This document shows, piece after piece, positions 15,641 to 23,807 of a stretch of DNA of 52,187 nucleotides. Below the pieces are notes generated by a model. It was not told the origin of the DNA, searched no databases, and saw only the letters and a list, made by a program, of their open reading frames with translations. The stretch comes from an uncultured beta proteobacterium (GTDB lineage: Bacteria > Pseudomonadota > Gammaproteobacteria > Burkholderiales > SG8-41), in assembly GCA_902825845.1 (NCBI GenBank), contig CADECM010000036.1, positions 1-52,187 of the forward strand, written 5' to 3'. Made by a program: the position numbers and the translations under genes. Positions within the stretch are counted from its first letter, which is position 1. Every line of letters starts with the position of its first letter.

Positions 15641-17341
15641 TTATTGGGCTATCGGCTTCAGCGCAAAACACACCCTGCCGCTTTCATTGTGCGCCAGCGT
15701 CAGTGCGAAACCCTGCTGCGCGGCAAAGCGCGCCGCGTGATACAAGCCCACGCCCAGCCCGGCGGCGGACGACACGGGCGCGCTGAATAACTGCGCGGCA
15801 ACGGCTTTGGGCACGGCGTCGCCGGTGTCCGCGACAGTGATCGTCATGCGCGCCGCATCGAACACCACCGCTGCCGACGCCGGCTTGCGCAGCGCGTTTT
15901 CGATCAGGTTGTCGACGATGTTGTCGAACATTTCGGCAGGCACCAGCGTTTCCGGCAGCGCACCCTCGTGCCGCAGAGTGACCTGGCGATGGGCATGGCG
16001 TTGCTGCAGCGCGCGCCACCAGATCGCCGCGCGCGCGTGCTGCGTATCCACCGGGTCCGGCGCGCGCAGTTTTTCCAGCGTGGTATTGAGCCGCTGCGTG
16101 ATCTGCGGCAGCTGACGCTGCACCAGCTTGACCAGCTCGCCCTGCAGGGCAGGGTCCTCGTCCTGGGCCACGGCACATAGCACCTGCAGCGATTGCAGCA
16201 GATTCTTGACGTCATGGGTGAGGCGCGAACCGGTTTCATGGATCGCCTGCGTATAGGCGTTGCGGCGCTGCATCGCCTCGCGCTGCTTGGCGGCATAAAA
16301 ATGGCCGATCATCTGCGCCAGCAGGCGCACGTGCAGCAGCATCGCCGGCGACAAACCCCAGCGCGTGTGGATTTGCAGCTTCAGTTCGCCGAAGGCAAAG
16401 TCCGCGTGATGCGCGCCCAAGCGCCCGCTGCTGCCGCCATCCTCGGGCGTCTCCCAGCGCAAGCCCTGCAGCCAGGGCAGTGCCTGCAAGTGTGCCGCCG
16501 CGGCAACCAAAAACGGCCGCGGCTCCATTTCGCGCTGCGCGAGGTCGGCCAGTCCCTGTACCCATTGCTCAAACGGCAGGCCGATGCTCAGCAAATAACG
16601 CGACAGCAACTGGTCGAGGCCGGCGAATCCCGCCTTGGGACGCATCAGCCACGACAGGCCGATCAGCGCGGCGGCGATCGCCACCAGCGTTTGCGCCAGC
16701 GCCATCAGGTAGCCGCCCCGGGTGGCGCCGACCAGCACCAGACTGCCCAGCACCAGCGCCGCCACCAGCAGGAACAGCATCACGCTGTAAAACAGATCGA
16801 CTGCAATGGCGGCGGGCGGGCGCGGCGGCCCCTGCCGGATGAAGAGGATGACCAGGGGCGCCAGCGGCAGGCCCCAGCGCACCAGCCGTGTCTGCAAGGC
16901 ATCGCCCGGCGGCTGAACCGCCAGCTGCGGTACCACCCACAACAGCAGCAGGGCCAGCAGATAGAGCGCTGCCAGCAAACTGGCGCCGCGTTGGCGCCGC
17001 GCGGCGATGCCGGGCACGCCACCGCCGATCAGCGCGATCAGCGCCGCCAGCCACAGCGCGATCAGCCACCAGCTGTTGACGACGGCCAGCAGCACGCCGT
17101 ACAACACCGCGAGCACGGCCTGGCTCGCGCGCAGTTCGCCATCACCCTGCCACAAAGGCTGCCACATCAGGAACAGTCCGAAGTGCGCCAGCAGCAGTCC
17201 CGACGACCAGGCGGAGCCGATGCCCCACGCCGTGGCCGCGTGCAGCGCCAGCAGCATCAGGCCGAGCCACAGCGTTTCGTGGCGTGCGACGAACGCCACC
17301 GGCGCAAGCGGCGGGATCAGGGGCGGCGCGGATTCCGGCAT
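15641..17341 (-). CDS. Membrane-bound sensor histidine kinase
   Basis: A kinase of about 566 residues. The N-terminal 240 residues contain roughly seven hydrophobic membrane segments. A GAF-like linker follows, then the DHp helix with the phospho-acceptor H376 in LTHDVKNLLQSL, the N box DNLIENALRKP, the G1 box VADTGDAVP and the G2 box GLGVGLYHAARF. The HDVKN form of the H box resembles kinases of the PrsK type found with exopolysaccharide systems, but no exosortase genes are visible here. No response regulator is adjacent, so the partner is unknown. ATG 17341 is chosen; a TTG at 17362 would add seven residues. It is divergent from the ABC permease, sharing a 47-bp control region with TATACT at 17374. 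Confidence 0.88.
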   Translation of the reverse strand: MPESAPPLIPPLAPVAFVARHETLWLGLMLLALHAATAWGIGSAWSSGLLLAHFGLFLMWQPLWQGDGELRASQAVLAVLYGVLLAVVNSWWLIALWLAALIALIGGGVPGIAARRQRGASLLAALYLLALLLLWVVPQLAVQPPGDALQTRLVRWGLPLAPLVILFIRQGPPRPPAAIAVDLFYSVMLFLLVAALVLGSLVLVGATRGGYLMALAQTLVAIAAALIGLSWLMRPKAGFAGLDQLLSRYLLSIGLPFEQWVQGLADLAQREMEPRPFLVAAAAHLQALPWLQGLRWETPEDGGSSGRLGAHHADFAFGELKLQIHTRWGLSPAMLLHVRLLAQMIGHFYAAKQREAMQRRNAYTQAIHETGSRLTHDVKNLLQSLQVLCAVAQDEDPALQGELVKLVQRQLPQITQRLNTTLEKLRAPDPVDTQHARAAIWWRALQQRHAHRQVTLRHEGALPETLVPAEMFDNIVDNLIENALRKPASAAVVFDAARMTITVADTGDAVPKAVAAQLFSAPVSSAAGLGVGLYHAARFAAQQGFALTLAHNESGRVCFALKPIAQ

Positions 17342-17388
17342 GGAGGGATGTGCTCGCGACAAATCGGATTCGTTATACTGCGGCGGTC

Positions 17389-18156
17389 ATGCAACATATA
17401 CGGACCATCGCATACTATACCTTGCTCGAAGCGCGGCGAACGCGGCTGCCGCTGCTGCTGGCCGCGGCCCTGCTGCTGCTGCTCGCCGCCGCGCTGTTTG
17501 TCTCCGATCTGGCAGTGATCGAAAGCCAGCGGCTGCGCGTGGGTTTTTATGCCGCCGGCGCGCGTGTTGCCGGCGTATTCATCGTGTGCGCGCATGTGCT
17601 CGGCAGCATCACCCGCGAGTTCAACGACAAGGGCGTCGACGCGCTGCTGGCGCTCGATCTGCCGCGCACGCATTTTGTCCTTGGCAAACTCGGCGGTTTT
17701 CTGGTGATCGCGCTGCTGGTGGCGGTGCTCAGTTGCCTGCCGCTGTTCGCGCTGGCGCCGCTGCAGGCGGTGGTGCAATGGGCCGCGGCGCTCGCGCTCG
17801 AACTGTCGGTCGTGGCCGCGGTTTCCTTGTTCTGCGTGATCGCGTTTGCCCAGTTTATCCCGGCCGCGGCGCTGGTCCTCGCGTTCTACCTGCTGGCGCG
17901 CTCGCTCACCGCCCTGCAACTGATCAGCGCCCATCCCGTCAGCGGCGCGGACAGCCTGTCGCACGTCGCGGGGCGCTGGATGGTGGACGCCCTGGCCCTG
18001 GTGATGCCCGCGCTCGACCGCTGGCCGCAGACAGCGTGGCTGATCGATGCGCCCGCGCCGTGGCCGACTTTTGCCGCCATCGCAGCGCAGGCGGTGCTCT
18101 ACATCGTGCTGCTGGCGGGCGCGGCGATGGTGGATTTTCAGCGGCGGAATTTTTGA
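17389..18156 (+). CDS. ABC-2-type transporter permease
   Basis: A 255-residue integral membrane protein with about six hydrophobic segments, such as LPLLLAAALLLLLAAALFV and FLVIALLVAVLSCLPLFALA. The layout and the motif ITREFNDKGVDALLALDLPRTHFVLGK resemble permeases of ABC-2 exporters related to multicopper or gliding-type systems. No ATPase is adjacent. The nearest candidate partner is the ABC ATPase at 44801-45526, whose closest relatives usually accompany such permeases; that pairing is inference. The start is the ATG at 17389, giving MQHIRTIAYYTLLEARRTR. The frame is open further upstream but overlaps the divergent kinase gene. Confidence 0.75.
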   Translation: MQHIRTIAYYTLLEARRTRLPLLLAAALLLLLAAALFVSDLAVIESQRLRVGFYAAGARVAGVFIVCAHVLGSITREFNDKGVDALLALDLPRTHFVLGKLGGFLVIALLVAVLSCLPLFALAPLQAVVQWAAALALELSVVAAVSLFCVIAFAQFIPAAALVLAFYLLARSLTALQLISAHPVSGADSLSHVAGRWMVDALALVMPALDRWPQTAWLIDAPAPWPTFAAIAAQAVLYIVLLAGAAMVDFQRRNF

Positions 18157-18222
18157 GCCGCGAGCGGCGTTTGCGCGACGCGCATCCCTGCCGCATAAGG
18201 GGCAGGGGATGCCGATGCGCCA

Positions 18223-18999
18223 ATGACAGGGTTGAAGCCATTGCGAATAGCGCTATTTGAATCCGAACGTCCGTGGCGCGGTGTGCCGCGCTGGGTGCTC
18301 GCCCTATTCGGACTGGCACTGGTGCTGCATGGCGCGATGCGCTTTGCCGAACCGCGTCCCTCGGCGGTGGCGGCTGCCTTGGACGCGCCGCTGCCCACGG
18401 TCGCGCTGCGCGTGTTGAGCGTCGGCGAGCCGCAGGTGCTGTCGCAGTGGCTGACACTCTACCTGCAGGCGTTCGACAATCAGCCGGGCATCAGTGTCCC
18501 GTTCGCGTCGCTCGATTACGCGCGCGTCAGCAACTGGCTGGAGGCGGCGCTGGCGCTTGACCCCGCCTCGCAATATCCCCTGATGATGGCGTCCCAACTC
18601 TACGGTCAGGCCGGCGATGCGGGGCGCCAGCGCGCGATGTGCGACTTCGTGCATCGCCATTTTCTACAGCAGCCGGATGCGCGCTGGCGCTGGCTGGCGC
18701 ACTGCGCCATCATGGCGCGCCACCGTCTGAAGGACATGGCGCTGGCCCTGCGCTATGCCGACGACATCGCACAGCGCGCGGGCAAGGCCTCGGGCTGGGC
18801 GCGCCAGATGCGCATTTTTCTGCTCGAAGACATGGGCGAAGCGCGGCGCGCGGCCGTGTTGCTCGGAGGTCTGTTGGCGAACAACGAAGTGTCCGACCCG
18901 CGAGAACTGCATTTTCTGAGCGAACAGCTGGAAAAGCTGAAGAATGCCGGGGAAAATAAGAACGTCGAAAACTCGACACTTCCGTCGAAATCCCGATAG
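18223..18999 (+). CDS. Membrane-anchored protein with TPR-like helices, unknown function
   Basis: A 258-residue protein with one N-terminal membrane segment (about residues 22-38, WVLALFGLALVLHGAM). A helical domain follows, rich in Ala, Leu and Arg, whose spacing suggests TPR-like pairs (VSNWLEAALALDPASQYPLM, LYGQAGDAGRQRAM). It follows the ABC permease by 66 bp on the same strand and probably belongs to the same transcription unit. I do not recognise a named family. A role as an accessory of the permease is possible from position only. Confidence 0.7.
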   Translation: MTGLKPLRIALFESERPWRGVPRWVLALFGLALVLHGAMRFAEPRPSAVAAALDAPLPTVALRVLSVGEPQVLSQWLTLYLQAFDNQPGISVPFASLDYARVSNWLEAALALDPASQYPLMMASQLYGQAGDAGRQRAMCDFVHRHFLQQPDARWRWLAHCAIMARHRLKDMALALRYADDIAQRAGKASGWARQMRIFLLEDMGEARRAAVLLGGLLANNEVSDPRELHFLSEQLEKLKNAGENKNVENSTLPSKSR

Positions 19000-19049
19000 C
19001 TACGCTTGCGCCAGGCCATCAAGAGGTGGTCCGGGGTGTGCCCCCAGTG

Positions 19050-19066
19050 CAACAATCTGATTGTTG
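19050..19066. other. Inverted repeat upstream of the isolated prepilin gene
   Basis: Perfect arms CAACAAT and ATTGTTG with a CTG loop, overlapping a TTGACG hexamer (19064-19069). It lies in the 242-bp gap before the prepilin gene, a region visibly richer in A/T than its surroundings. It could be an operator; no convincing sigma-54 site (GG-N10-GC) was found in the gap. Confidence 0.35.
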
Positions 19067-19241
19067 ACGATTGCAAAACACATAAAAAACAATGGCATAC
19101 ATGTATTATTTAAGATATCGTGTTAACGAAAGGCCGATCTGCAGGCAACGGGTACGAAGCTTGCTGTGTAACGCAGTTGTAACGGGGAATCGTTCGCAGT
19201 CCTAACAAAACCAAACTGGCGAAATCTTAAGGGGCAAGGCT

Positions 19242-19955
19242 ATGGGGAAAAGACAGAACGGGTTCACGCTGATCGAAATTGCGATTGTGCTGGTGATCAT
19301 CGGGTTACTGCTGGGGGGGGTGTTGAAGGGGCAGGAATTGATTACCAGCGCACGGGTGCGGAATTTGATTTCGCAACAGGATGGGATCAAGGCGGCTTAT
19401 TTTGGCTTTCAGGATCGGTTTCGCGCACTTCCGGGGGATTATGCTCAGGCAGTTGCGAACATTGGCGTTGCAGCCACGGCAGCGTGTGGCGGTGGGAACG
19501 GTAATGGCAATGGGCAAATTACGCCCGGCGGAGCAAATCTAAACGAAGATATTCTGGTTTGGGAGCATTTGTCCCGAGCTGGATTTCTCACAGGAACCTA
19601 CACCTGTAAAGCCCCTCCATCTGATACGACAAGCAATCCGAGCAATCCCTATGGCGTTGTGATGCAACTCGATTTCGATAGCGTTTACGGAATAACGAGT
19701 ACCGGCGTTGCGAGGCATAATCTCAAGACAGGGAACCAGATACCTGTCGATATCATGGCGGAGGTCGACCGCAAAGTTGATGATGGATTGCCGTACACCG
19801 GGGCATTTCAGTTTTCGGCATACACTGGTCCCGGCGGCACAGCGCCCACCGAAGGCAACCCTGCGGCGCCCGCCTGTACTAGTGGAAACACGGCAGCTGC
19901 CGTTTGGAATACGCCAAATGGCAGCGCCAATTGCGGTGGCGCTAGCGTATTCTAG
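19242..19955 (+). CDS. Prepilin-type N-terminal methylation domain protein
   Basis: A 237-residue type IV pilin-like protein. The prepilin peptidase site is KRQNG|FTLIEIAIVLVIIG, with the conserved Glu at +5 and a hydrophobic helix. The long C-terminal domain holds Cys residues near the end (ACTSGNTAA...NCGG), consistent with a disulfide, and a glycine/asparagine run GGGNGNGNGQ. It is larger than a typical major pilin and resembles large pseudopilins of MSHA-like or type II systems. It stands alone, 9 kb from the pilus assembly genes, and has its own strong terminator. Base composition is lower in GC than its neighbours. It could be a major subunit, a minor pilin or a substrate of the 28-42 kb machine. 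Confidence 0.88.
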   Translation: MGKRQNGFTLIEIAIVLVIIGLLLGGVLKGQELITSARVRNLISQQDGIKAAYFGFQDRFRALPGDYAQAVANIGVAATAACGGGNGNGNGQITPGGANLNEDILVWEHLSRAGFLTGTYTCKAPPSDTTSNPSNPYGVVMQLDFDSVYGITSTGVARHNLKTGNQIPVDIMAEVDRKVDDGLPYTGAFQFSAYTGPGGTAPTEGNPAAPACTSGNTAAAVWNTPNGSANCGGASVF

Positions 19956-19973
19956 ATTTCTGCGTGTAAAACG

Positions 19974-20002
19974 AAAAAGCCCGCTTCTATGCGGGCTTTT
20001 TT
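19974..20002 (+). terminator. Rho-independent terminator after the prepilin gene
   Basis: AAAAAGCCCGC (19974-19984), a 6-base loop and GCGGGCTTTTTT (19991-20002): an 11-bp stem with a run of six T. It ends the prepilin transcript 19 bp past the stop. This is the clearest intrinsic terminator in the window. Confidence 0.93.
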
Positions 20003-20112
20003 CTATCGGCTGGACTCATGACAACACAGTTTTTTTCGCCAATTTCGAATGGAGTTTGGCGCTCTGCAGCCCAAATACTTTATGCGTGTCAGCGGTTCCC
20101 GGAACGGTGATC

Positions 20113-20121
20113 TGCTATACT
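20113..20121 (+). promoter_or_regulatory. Candidate extended -10 promoter of kdsD
   Basis: TGCTATACT is a near-ideal extended -10. The usual start 6-7 bases downstream would fall on or next to the ATG at 20128, so the transcript would be leaderless or nearly so. A GTTCC/GGAAC mini-palindrome at 20095-20105 sits in the -35 zone. Confidence 0.45.
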
Positions 20122-20127
20122 TTTTTA

Positions 20128-21153
20128 ATGAATTCAGCTATTCCTGTTGCTGACAGTACCATCCACGAAACCAGCTTGCGGCAGAGTATTGCGGAACCGC
20201 TTGCAGTAGCACGGCAGGTCCTCGACATCGAGGCACGCGCGTTGCAACATCTGATGACCCGGCTTGACGCCGGATTTGCTACGGCGGTGGAAAAGGTTCT
20301 GGCTTGCCGCGGACGCGTGGTGGTGAGTGGTCTCGGCAAGACCGGCCATATCGCACGCAAGATCGCCTCCACGCTGGCCAGCACCGGCACCCCGGCATTT
20401 TTTGTGCATGCGGCTGAAGCGGGGCACGGCGATCTGGGCATGGTGACGCGCGATGACGTTTTTATCGCGCTCTCGAATTCCGGCGAAAGCAGCGAGTTGA
20501 TGGCGATTGTGCCGGTGATCAAGCGTCAGGGCGCGACGCTGATCGCGATGACCGGCAATCCGGCCTCATCGCTGGCGCTGCAGGCGGATGTGCATCTGTA
20601 TGCCGGCGTGGAAATGGAGGCGTGTCCGCTGAATCTGGCGCCGACCGCGAGCACCACCGCCGCGCTGGCTTTGGGTGACGCGCTGGCCGTGGCGCTGATG
20701 CGCGCGCGCGGTTTCACGAGTGACGAATTCGCGCTGTCACATCCGGGCGGCACGCTCGGCCGGCGGCTGCTGACGCTGGTGCGCGATGTGATGCGCACGG
20801 GCGATGCGGTGCCGGCGGTCAAGGCTTCGGTGAGGGCGATGGACGCGATGCGCGAAATGTCGCGCGGCATGATGGGCATGACGGCCGTGGTGAATGATGA
20901 GCGCCGGGTGATTGCCATTTTTACCGACGGCGACTTGCGGCGCGCCATTGAAAAAGGCGTGGATCTGCGCCAGACGCCGGTCGAGCAGGTGATGACGCGC
21001 GACCCGCGTACCATCGTGCCGGATCATCTGGCGGTGGAGGCGGTGCAGCTCATGGAGCGCAACAAGATCAATCAATTGCTGGTGGTCGACGCCGAAGGCG
21101 TGCTGGCCGGCGCGTTGAACATGCACGATCTGTTCCGCGCGAAAGTGGTGTGA
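20128..21153 (+). CDS. kdsD: Arabinose-5-phosphate isomerase (KdsD)
   Basis: A 341-residue enzyme converting ribulose 5-phosphate to arabinose 5-phosphate, the first step to KDO for lipopolysaccharide. A SIS domain (about 50-180) carries VVVSGLGKTGHIARKIASTLASTGTPAFFVH and ALSNSGESSEL. Two CBS domains follow (VMRTGDAVP to the end). ALSHPGGTLGRRLL between them is a strong family mark. The ATG at 20128 is chosen; the frame is open upstream through the prepilin gene but lacks conservation. It starts the LPS operon kdsD-kdsC-lptC-lptA-lptB. Confidence 0.95.
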   Translation: MNSAIPVADSTIHETSLRQSIAEPLAVARQVLDIEARALQHLMTRLDAGFATAVEKVLACRGRVVVSGLGKTGHIARKIASTLASTGTPAFFVHAAEAGHGDLGMVTRDDVFIALSNSGESSELMAIVPVIKRQGATLIAMTGNPASSLALQADVHLYAGVEMEACPLNLAPTASTTAALALGDALAVALMRARGFTSDEFALSHPGGTLGRRLLTLVRDVMRTGDAVPAVKASVRAMDAMREMSRGMMGMTAVVNDERRVIAIFTDGDLRRAIEKGVDLRQTPVEQVMTRDPRTIVPDHLAVEAVQLMERNKINQLLVVDAEGVLAGALNMHDLFRAKVV

Positions 21154-21157
21154 CGCG

Positions 21158-21700
21158 GTGGCGGACAATGCAACGTCCAGCGATCCGGCGGCGCGGGCCC
21201 GCGGCGTGCGCGTGGCGGCGTTTGACGTGGATGGCGTGCTGACCGATGGCGCGCTCTACTACACCGATGCCGGCGAAGAATTCAAGGCGTTCAACGTGCT
21301 GGATGGGCAGGGCATCAAGATGCTGCAGGAATCGGGCATTGCGATAGCGATCATTACCAGCCGCAGTTCGAAGCTGGTGGCCAATCGCGCGCGCAATCTG
21401 GGTATCGCGCATTTGTATCAGGGCGTGGAGGACAAACGTACTGCCATGGAGGAGTTGCTGCGCAGCCTCGCATACGACTGGCGCGCCGCGAGTTACATGG
21501 GCGATGACGTCATCGATCTGCCGGTGTTGCGGCGCTGCGGCTTAGCGGCGTCCGTGCCCGAGGCGCCCGCGCTGGTGCGGCGCCATGCGCACTATGTGAC
21601 GCGCGCGGGCGGCGGCCGCGGCGCGGTGCGCGAATTCGCCGAATTTGTGATGCACGCCCAGGGTACGCTCGACGCCGTGCTGGCGCGGTATCTGGCGTAG
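21158..21700 (+). CDS. kdsC: 3-deoxy-D-manno-octulosonate 8-phosphate phosphatase (KdsC)
   Basis: A 180-residue HAD-superfamily phosphatase that releases KDO from KDO 8-phosphate. HAD motif I is FDVDGVLTDG (Asp23, Asp25), motif II is ITSRSS, the conserved Lys is in EDKRTAM and motif III is YMGDDVIDLPVL. The C-terminal tail AGGGRGAVREFAEF matches the tetrameric C0 cap-less KdsC family. It begins with GTG four bases after kdsD, so translation is probably coupled. Confidence 0.96.
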   Translation: MADNATSSDPAARARGVRVAAFDVDGVLTDGALYYTDAGEEFKAFNVLDGQGIKMLQESGIAIAIITSRSSKLVANRARNLGIAHLYQGVEDKRTAMEELLRSLAYDWRAASYMGDDVIDLPVLRRCGLAASVPEAPALVRRHAHYVTRAGGGRGAVREFAEFVMHAQGTLDAVLARYLA

Positions 21701-21733
21701 CGGCGCCGGCGGGCAAAGGCGGGGTGCGTAACG

Positions 21734-22342
21734 ATGGTTGAGCGGTTGTTGAGCGTGCTGCCCGTGCTGCTGCTGGCGTTGCTTGCCGCGCTGACGTACT
21801 GGCTCGACCATGCCGTGCAGAGCACGCCCGCCGCGTCCGCCGACAAGCAGCTCCAGCACGATCCGGATTTCATCATCGAAACGCTGCTGGCAACGCGCAT
21901 GGACGTGAACGGGCGCATACGCGATACGCTGCGGGCGGCAAAGATGATGCATTATCCGGACGACGATACCACCACGCTGGAGCGGCCGCATTACGTGAAT
22001 CTCACGCGGGGCGAGCCGCTTAGCGTGACGTCCCGGGAGGCGCGGGTGACCAGCAATGCGGGCAACATTTATTTTCACCGCGAGGTGGTGGCGCGCCGCG
22101 CCGCGCCCGCCGGCACCGCATTGCAGGTCAACACGGAGTATCTGCATGTGTTGCCGGACGACAATATTGCGAAGACGAATCAGCACGTGACGGTCACCGA
22201 TGCTAACATGAAGATCGAGGCCGCCGGGATGGAACTCAATAACGAAACGCGTGTGCTGAAACTACGGGGCAACGTCAGAGGGGTGTACTATGACGCCAAT
22301 GCCGCGGCCAATGGGGAGCGTGCCGGGACCACCCGGAAATAG
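21734..22342 (+). CDS. lptC: LPS export ABC transporter periplasmic protein LptC
   Basis: A 202-residue inner-membrane protein with one N-terminal membrane segment (LPVLLLALLAALTYWL) and a periplasmic beta-jellyroll. It receives lipopolysaccharide from LptBFG and hands it to LptA. Family marks are HDPDFIIETLLATRMDVNGRI and the conserved ANMKIEAAGMELNNETRVLKLRGNVRGVY near the end. Lies between kdsC and lptA in the standard order. Confidence 0.93.
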   Translation: MVERLLSVLPVLLLALLAALTYWLDHAVQSTPAASADKQLQHDPDFIIETLLATRMDVNGRIRDTLRAAKMMHYPDDDTTTLERPHYVNLTRGEPLSVTSREARVTSNAGNIYFHREVVARRAAPAGTALQVNTEYLHVLPDDNIAKTNQHVTVTDANMKIEAAGMELNNETRVLKLRGNVRGVYYDANAAANGERAGTTRK

Positions 22343-22349
22343 CGAACGC

Positions 22350-22949
22350 ATGAAAACGATACTGTGGATGCTGCTGTTGCTGCCGCTGGCGGCGCTGGCG
22401 GAAAAGGCGGATCGCGGCAAGCCGATCCACGTGGAATCCGACCGTGTGACGGTCGATGACGTCAAGCAGTTGTCGGTGTTCGACGGCAGCGTGGTATTGA
22501 CACAGGGCACCATGATTCTGCGTGGCGACCGCATGGAAGTGCGCCAGGACGCTGAAGGATTCAAGCAGGGCACGGTGTGGGGCAAGCGTGCCTACTTCAA
22601 GCAAAAGCGCGATGGCGTCGACGAATGGATTGAGGGCTGGGCGGAACGCATCGAGTACGACAGCCGTGCCGACAAGGTCCAGCTGTTTGTGCGGGCTGCG
22701 CTCAAGCGTGGCGAAGACGATGTCCTCGGCGACTACATTTCGTACGATGCCACCACGGAATTCTTCCAGGTGATCGGCGGCGGCGCCAAGGCTGCAACCG
22801 AGAATAATCCGTCCGGACGCGTGCGCACGGTAATGCAACCCAAGACCAAACCGGCCACGCCGGCGGCACCGGCGCCGAAGGCAGCGCTGCCGTTGAAAGC
22901 GGCCGATGGCATTGCGGCGCCGCGTGAGCGCCCGGTCGCCCCCCAATAA
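22350..22949 (+). CDS. lptA: LPS transport periplasmic protein LptA
   Basis: A 199-residue periplasmic bridge protein. The signal peptide is [17 protein letters not shown], cut before EKADRGKP. Jellyroll segments [29 protein letters not shown] and [15 protein letters not shown] match the OstA/LptA domain. ATG 22350, 7 bp after lptC, puts the signal peptide at the N-terminus; an upstream ATG at 22290 within lptC is rejected. The C-terminal tail is Pro/Ala/Lys rich and variable in the family. Confidence 0.93.
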   Translation: MKTILWMLLLLPLAALAEKADRGKPIHVESDRVTVDDVKQLSVFDGSVVLTQGTMILRGDRMEVRQDAEGFKQGTVWGKRAYFKQKRDGVDEWIEGWAERIEYDSRADKVQLFVRAALKRGEDDVLGDYISYDATTEFFQVIGGGAKAATENNPSGRVRTVMQPKTKPATPAAPAPKAALPLKAADGIAAPRERPVAPQ

Positions 22950-22960
22950 GACAAAGCGTC

Positions 22961-23752
22961 ATGCCCGATAGCCAGCCGCTGGACACTGCCGCGACCGCCG
23001 CGGTGCGCGCCGATGCCGCGGTGCCGGCGCGAAGCGAGCTGCGCGCTGAAAACCTGCGCAAACGCTACCGTGCACGTACGGTGGTGCATGATGTGTCGCT
23101 GGAGGTGCACAGCGGCGAGGTGATCGGCCTTCTGGGTCCCAATGGTGCGGGCAAGACCACCTGTTTTTACATGATGGTGGGGCTTGCGCCCATGGACGGC
23201 GGCGAGTTGTATCTCGACGGCAAGCGCCTCACCCATATGCCGATACACCGCCGCGCGCAACTGGGATTGTCCTATCTGCCGCAGGAGGCTTCGATTTTCC
23301 GCCGCTTGTCGGTGGCCGACAACATTCGCGCGATTCTGGAACTGCAGCACGCGCGCGAAGTCGATATCAACAATGGTCTCGACGATTTATTGCGTGATTT
23401 GCACATTACGCATTTGCGCGATAACCCCGCCATCAGCCTGTCCGGCGGCGAGCGCCGCCGTGTCGAAATAGCGCGGGCGCTGGCGACGTCACCGCGTTTT
23501 ATTCTGCTGGACGAACCGTTTGCGGGGGTTGATCCGATTGCCGTGATCGAAATTCAGAAAATCATCGGTTTTCTGAAGGATAGAGGCATCGGGGTCGTGA
23601 TTACCGATCATAACGTGCGTGAAACGTTGGGTATTTGCGATCGAGCGTACATTATTAACGAAGGTACTGTGCTGGCTTATGGGGCGCCGGCGGAAATCGT
23701 CTATAATGAAAGCGTCAGAAAGGTTTATCTGGGCGAGAATTTCCGTCTCTAG
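22961..23752 (+). CDS. lptB: LPS export ABC transporter ATP-binding protein LptB
   Basis: A 263-residue ATPase that powers LPS extraction with LptFG. Walker A is GPNGAGKTT (59-67), the Q-loop lies in [14 protein letters not shown], the signature is [15 protein letters not shown], and Walker B is [15 protein letters not shown], with the switch His in ITDHNVRET. The N-terminus is about 25 residues longer than E. coli LptB. lptF and lptG are not in the window, as usual for betaproteobacteria, where they lie elsewhere. Confidence 0.96.
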   Translation: MPDSQPLDTAATAAVRADAAVPARSELRAENLRKRYRARTVVHDVSLEVHSGEVIGLLGPNGAGKTTCFYMMVGLAPMDGGELYLDGKRLTHMPIHRRAQLGLSYLPQEASIFRRLSVADNIRAILELQHAREVDINNGLDDLLRDLHITHLRDNPAISLSGGERRRVEIARALATSPRFILLDEPFAGVDPIAVIEIQKIIGFLKDRGIGVVITDHNVRETLGICDRAYIINEGTVLAYGAPAEIVYNESVRKVYLGENFRL

Positions 23753-23807
23753 CAACAGGGCTGGCCTGCAACCCTCCGCTGTCTGAGCGCTCCTGGGACC
23801 CGGACAG

